From: an uncultured Erysipelotrichaceae bacterium
GTDB lineage: Bacteria > Bacillota_I > Bacilli_A > RFN20 > CAG-826
DNA: 32,120 nt
NCBI GenBank assembly: GCA_902777015.1
Contig: CACYSA010000025.1
Location: forward strand, 1-32,120
Direction: 5' to 3'
Each line of letters opens with the position of its first letter. The stretch's first letter is position 1. Both the position numbers and the translations under genes were made by a program. The notes beneath the pieces are model-generated. The model was given only the letters and a program-made list of their open reading frames with translations, ran no database searches and was not told where the DNA came from. Below, one piece after another: positions 30,782 to 32,120 of this stretch.

Positions 30782-31645
30782 TTAAAAACCTGAGATAAGA
30801 CATGTTAAGTAGCCTAATGCATTAGCGACTACAAAACATATAGCAATAATAATTAAAGCTTTTTTGAAGATGGTCTTTTCTTTTAAAAGCACCATCACAC
30901 CTAAGCCAGAATTAACTAATAAACCAGCGAATAAAGCACCGAATGATAATGAACCATTAACAAATAATTCCGTAATTAAAATACTAGAAGCACAGTTAGG
31001 TATTAATCCCACGATTGAGGCAAATAAAGGCGCTAGGTAACGGTTTGTTAGCATGAAATTAGTAAAATTCTCTTCACCAACAAAGCCAATAATTGTGCCT
31101 ATTGCTAGGTTAATAATCAAAACATAAGCGAATATTTGAAGAGAATGGATTAATGGATGAATTAAATGCGCATGAGCGGGAGTGTTTTCATGATGATGTG
31201 TATGGCATTCTTTTTCTTCTTCGATGTGATCAACTTCAATGATTTTTTGTTTTCTGACAATTAAATCAATAAGAAGACCAACGACAGTACCTGTTATTAG
31301 TTTTAAACCAATTAATGGGAAAATCATTAATGTCTTTTCATTCCATGAACTTAATAAAACAATCATCGCTTCATCGCTACAACTAAGGAAAACGGCGATA
31401 ACTGTACCAATGGTAATGAATTTCTTAATATATAAATCCGCAGCGACAACACTAGTGCCACATTGAGGAACTAAACCAAATAAAGCACCAAAGATTGGAG
31501 AAGACTTCTTTCTTTTAACTAAAAAATTAGATATTGGTGTTTCAATAAAGGATAAAATAACGTGAAATAAAAAGACGAAAGCGAAGACAATAAGGCTGTC
31601 TTTAAGTGCGTCTAAGAATATGTCTAAGAATAGTTCCCAAGTCAT
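30782..31645 (-). CDS. Putative metal exporter (ArsP_2 / Mn-transporter-like permease)
   Basis: 287 residues from ATG 31645; eight more in-frame codons upstream would span the -10 box. About eight to ten membrane helices are arranged as two halves that share GLVPQCGTSVVAADLYI and GLIPNCASSILITELFV, i.e. an internally duplicated carrier. A cytoplasmic or loop segment between them is His-rich (HTHHHENTPAHAHLIHPLIH). This is the pattern of the ArsP_2 family, annotated as putative manganese or heavy-metal transporters. The His loop suggests metal binding. It forms an operon with the downstream 5'-nucleotidase. The transcript is probably leaderless (-10 10 bases before ATG, no ribosome site). Confidence 0.75.
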   Translation of the reverse strand: MTWELFLDIFLDALKDSLIVFAFVFLFHVILSFIETPISNFLVKRKKSSPIFGALFGLVPQCGTSVVAADLYIKKFITIGTVIAVFLSCSDEAMIVLLSSWNEKTLMIFPLIGLKLITGTVVGLLIDLIVRKQKIIEVDHIEEEKECHTHHHENTPAHAHLIHPLIHSLQIFAYVLIINLAIGTIIGFVGEENFTNFMLTNRYLAPLFASIVGLIPNCASSILITELFVNGSLSFGALFAGLLVNSGLGVMVLLKEKTIFKKALIIIAICFVVANALGYLTCLISGF

Positions 31646-31655
31646 ACAGTAAGTG

Positions 31656-31688
31656 ATTATAACACACATTTAGAAAATGTGTTGTCAA
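31656..31688 (-). promoter_or_regulatory. Permease promoter with palindromic operator in a long spacer
   Basis: -35 ttgaca (31688-31683) and -10 tataat (31661-31656) are both consensus but 21 bases apart. A perfect palindrome acacattt-tct-aaatgtgt (31664-31682) fills the spacer. Over-long spacers with a central palindrome are characteristic of MerR-type activation; repression by a metal regulator is the alternative. Confidence 0.6.
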
Positions 31689-31697
31689 AACGATAAG

Positions 31698-31740
31698 TGA
31701 CACGCTCCCACCACTTAAAGAAGTGGGGGTTTCTTGCTCG
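31698..31740 (-). mobile_element. Right end of an IS200/IS605-family element
   Basis: On the minus strand a hairpin (ccccacttctttaagtgg and tggg, 31706-31729) is followed by agcgtgtcac, the layout of IS200/IS605 right ends and of the 3' end of TnpB guide RNAs. It overlaps the end of tnpB. The element ends about 10 bases before the permease -35. Confidence 0.65.
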
Positions 31741-32120
31741 ATGACTCTAATGAGCCAAGCATAAACAAGCGATCCGGATGTGTCCCATCCTTTGTAAGTA
31801 TTTCGATTCCCTTACTTAGAATATTTTTCGCAGCGTTTATATCTCGATCATGAATAGATCCACATTTAGGACAAGTCCATTTCCTAATAGCGAGGTCTTT
31901 AGTGAGCGAGTTTTTATAAGAACATATAGAACATAATTGACTAGAAGGATAAGTAGAAGGAACCTTTATTACTTTCCTCCCATACCAATTAGCTTTATAT
32001 AAGAGCATAGAGACTAATCTTGACCAAGATACATCAGATATGTTTCTTGCTAATTTAGAATCACTCATCATGTCCTTTACTTTCAAATCTTCGATACAAA
32101 TGATTTGGTTTTCATCAATG
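31715..32120 (-). CDS. tnpB: TnpB (IS200/IS605 OrfB) RNA-guided nuclease, C-terminal part
   Basis: The frame is open to the window edge and gives the last roughly 135 residues. ICIEDLKVK carries the RuvC Glu, PSSQLCSICSYKN and WTCPKCGSIH the four Cys of the zinc finger, and HDRDINAAKNIL the last RuvC Asp. TnpB is the RNA-guided nuclease that helps IS200/IS605 elements persist. The catalytic Glu and Asp and the zinc ligands are intact, so the visible part looks functional. The N-terminal part and any tnpA lie outside the window. Its 3' end overlaps the right-end hairpin at 31698-31740, as expected for the guide-RNA region. Confidence 0.88.
   Translation of the reverse strand, partial: IDENQIICIEDLKVKDMMSDSKLARNISDVSWSRLVSMLLYKANWYGRKVIKVPSTYPSSQLCSICSYKNSLTKDLAIRKWTCPKCGSIHDRDINAAKNILSKGIEILTKDGTHPDRLFMLGSLESSSKKPPLL

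Noticed and set aside
1..32120. Mycoplasma genetic code (TGA as Trp)
   Set aside because: Several genes end at TGA in overlapping start/stop junctions, and reading through them gives no family-like extension; Trp positions in motifs use TGG.
1..32120. CRISPR array
   Set aside because: No series of regularly spaced identical repeats was seen; the only near-identical long repeats are the two 140-bp copies 4 kb apart.

Overview
The window comes from a low-GC Gram-positive bacterium of the Bacilli / Erysipelotrichia / RF39 type. The evidence is A+T-rich intergenic DNA, strong purine-rich ribosome binding sites, CdaA diadenylate cyclase, a Ser-rich lipoprotein 5'-nucleotidase, a CadC/SmtB metal regulator, and a non-discriminating-looking GltX. 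TGA is used as a stop (for example in overlapping TGATG and ATGA junctions) and Trp is TGG, so the Mycoplasma code does not apply. Genus cannot be read from the sequence. Nearly everything is on the minus strand, so operons read from high to low coordinates.

Accessory half (1 to about 19405). Positions 1-1650 are mobile-element debris: a Bro-N antirepressor-like gene cut by the window edge, a serine recombinase remnant without its catalytic domain, and a frameshifted plus-strand remnant. Positions 1652-10571 form a tight minus-strand operon that looks like a stripped-down type VII (WXG100) secretion / polymorphic toxin locus. It holds a triple-ATPase-like FtsK/SpoIIIE protein with a coiled-coil N-terminus and no visible membrane segment, four small helical WXG100-like proteins, a coiled-coil effector ending in a papain-like (Tox-PL, glutamine deamidase-type) domain, a small Imm35-like candidate immunity protein, an unknown helical protein, a polytopic membrane protein, and a lipoprotein with a 260-residue Gly-rich tail. 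No EssA, EssB, EsaA or EsaB homologue was recognised. A frameshifted GIY-YIG nuclease gene sits at the 5' end of this operon. It is preceded by an XRE / zinc-ribbon / coiled-coil regulator that has lost its C-terminus to a one-base frameshift. Further right are a SpoT-like HD hydrolase, a sigma-region-4-like and a small HTH protein, two unknown small proteins, a zinc-ribbon / Sel1-like protein, and a six-repeat zinc-ribbon protein with an embedded Vsr-like PD-(D/E)XK nuclease and a NUMOD1 tail.

Junction (about 18992-19482). A heavily structured intergenic region is followed by the second copy of a 140-bp repeat. That repeat is the 3' end of the XRE-regulator gene family. It abuts the 3' end of a tRNA-Glu(CTC) gene, so the accessory region may have entered or been trimmed at this tRNA.

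Core half (19482-31645). gltX has no stop of its own and reads through the whole tRNA-Glu gene into the repeat. tRNA-Gly(GCC) overlaps the 3' end of a membrane-protein gene. Then come a NERD-domain protein, a Nudix-like protein overlapping cdaA, a small possibly leaderless gene, and deoD on the plus strand. A heavy-metal ATPase with its ArsR regulator and two matched operators follows, and then a metal permease / 5'-nucleotidase lipoprotein pair. The right edge (31698-32120) is the right end of an IS200/IS605-family element with a partial tnpB.
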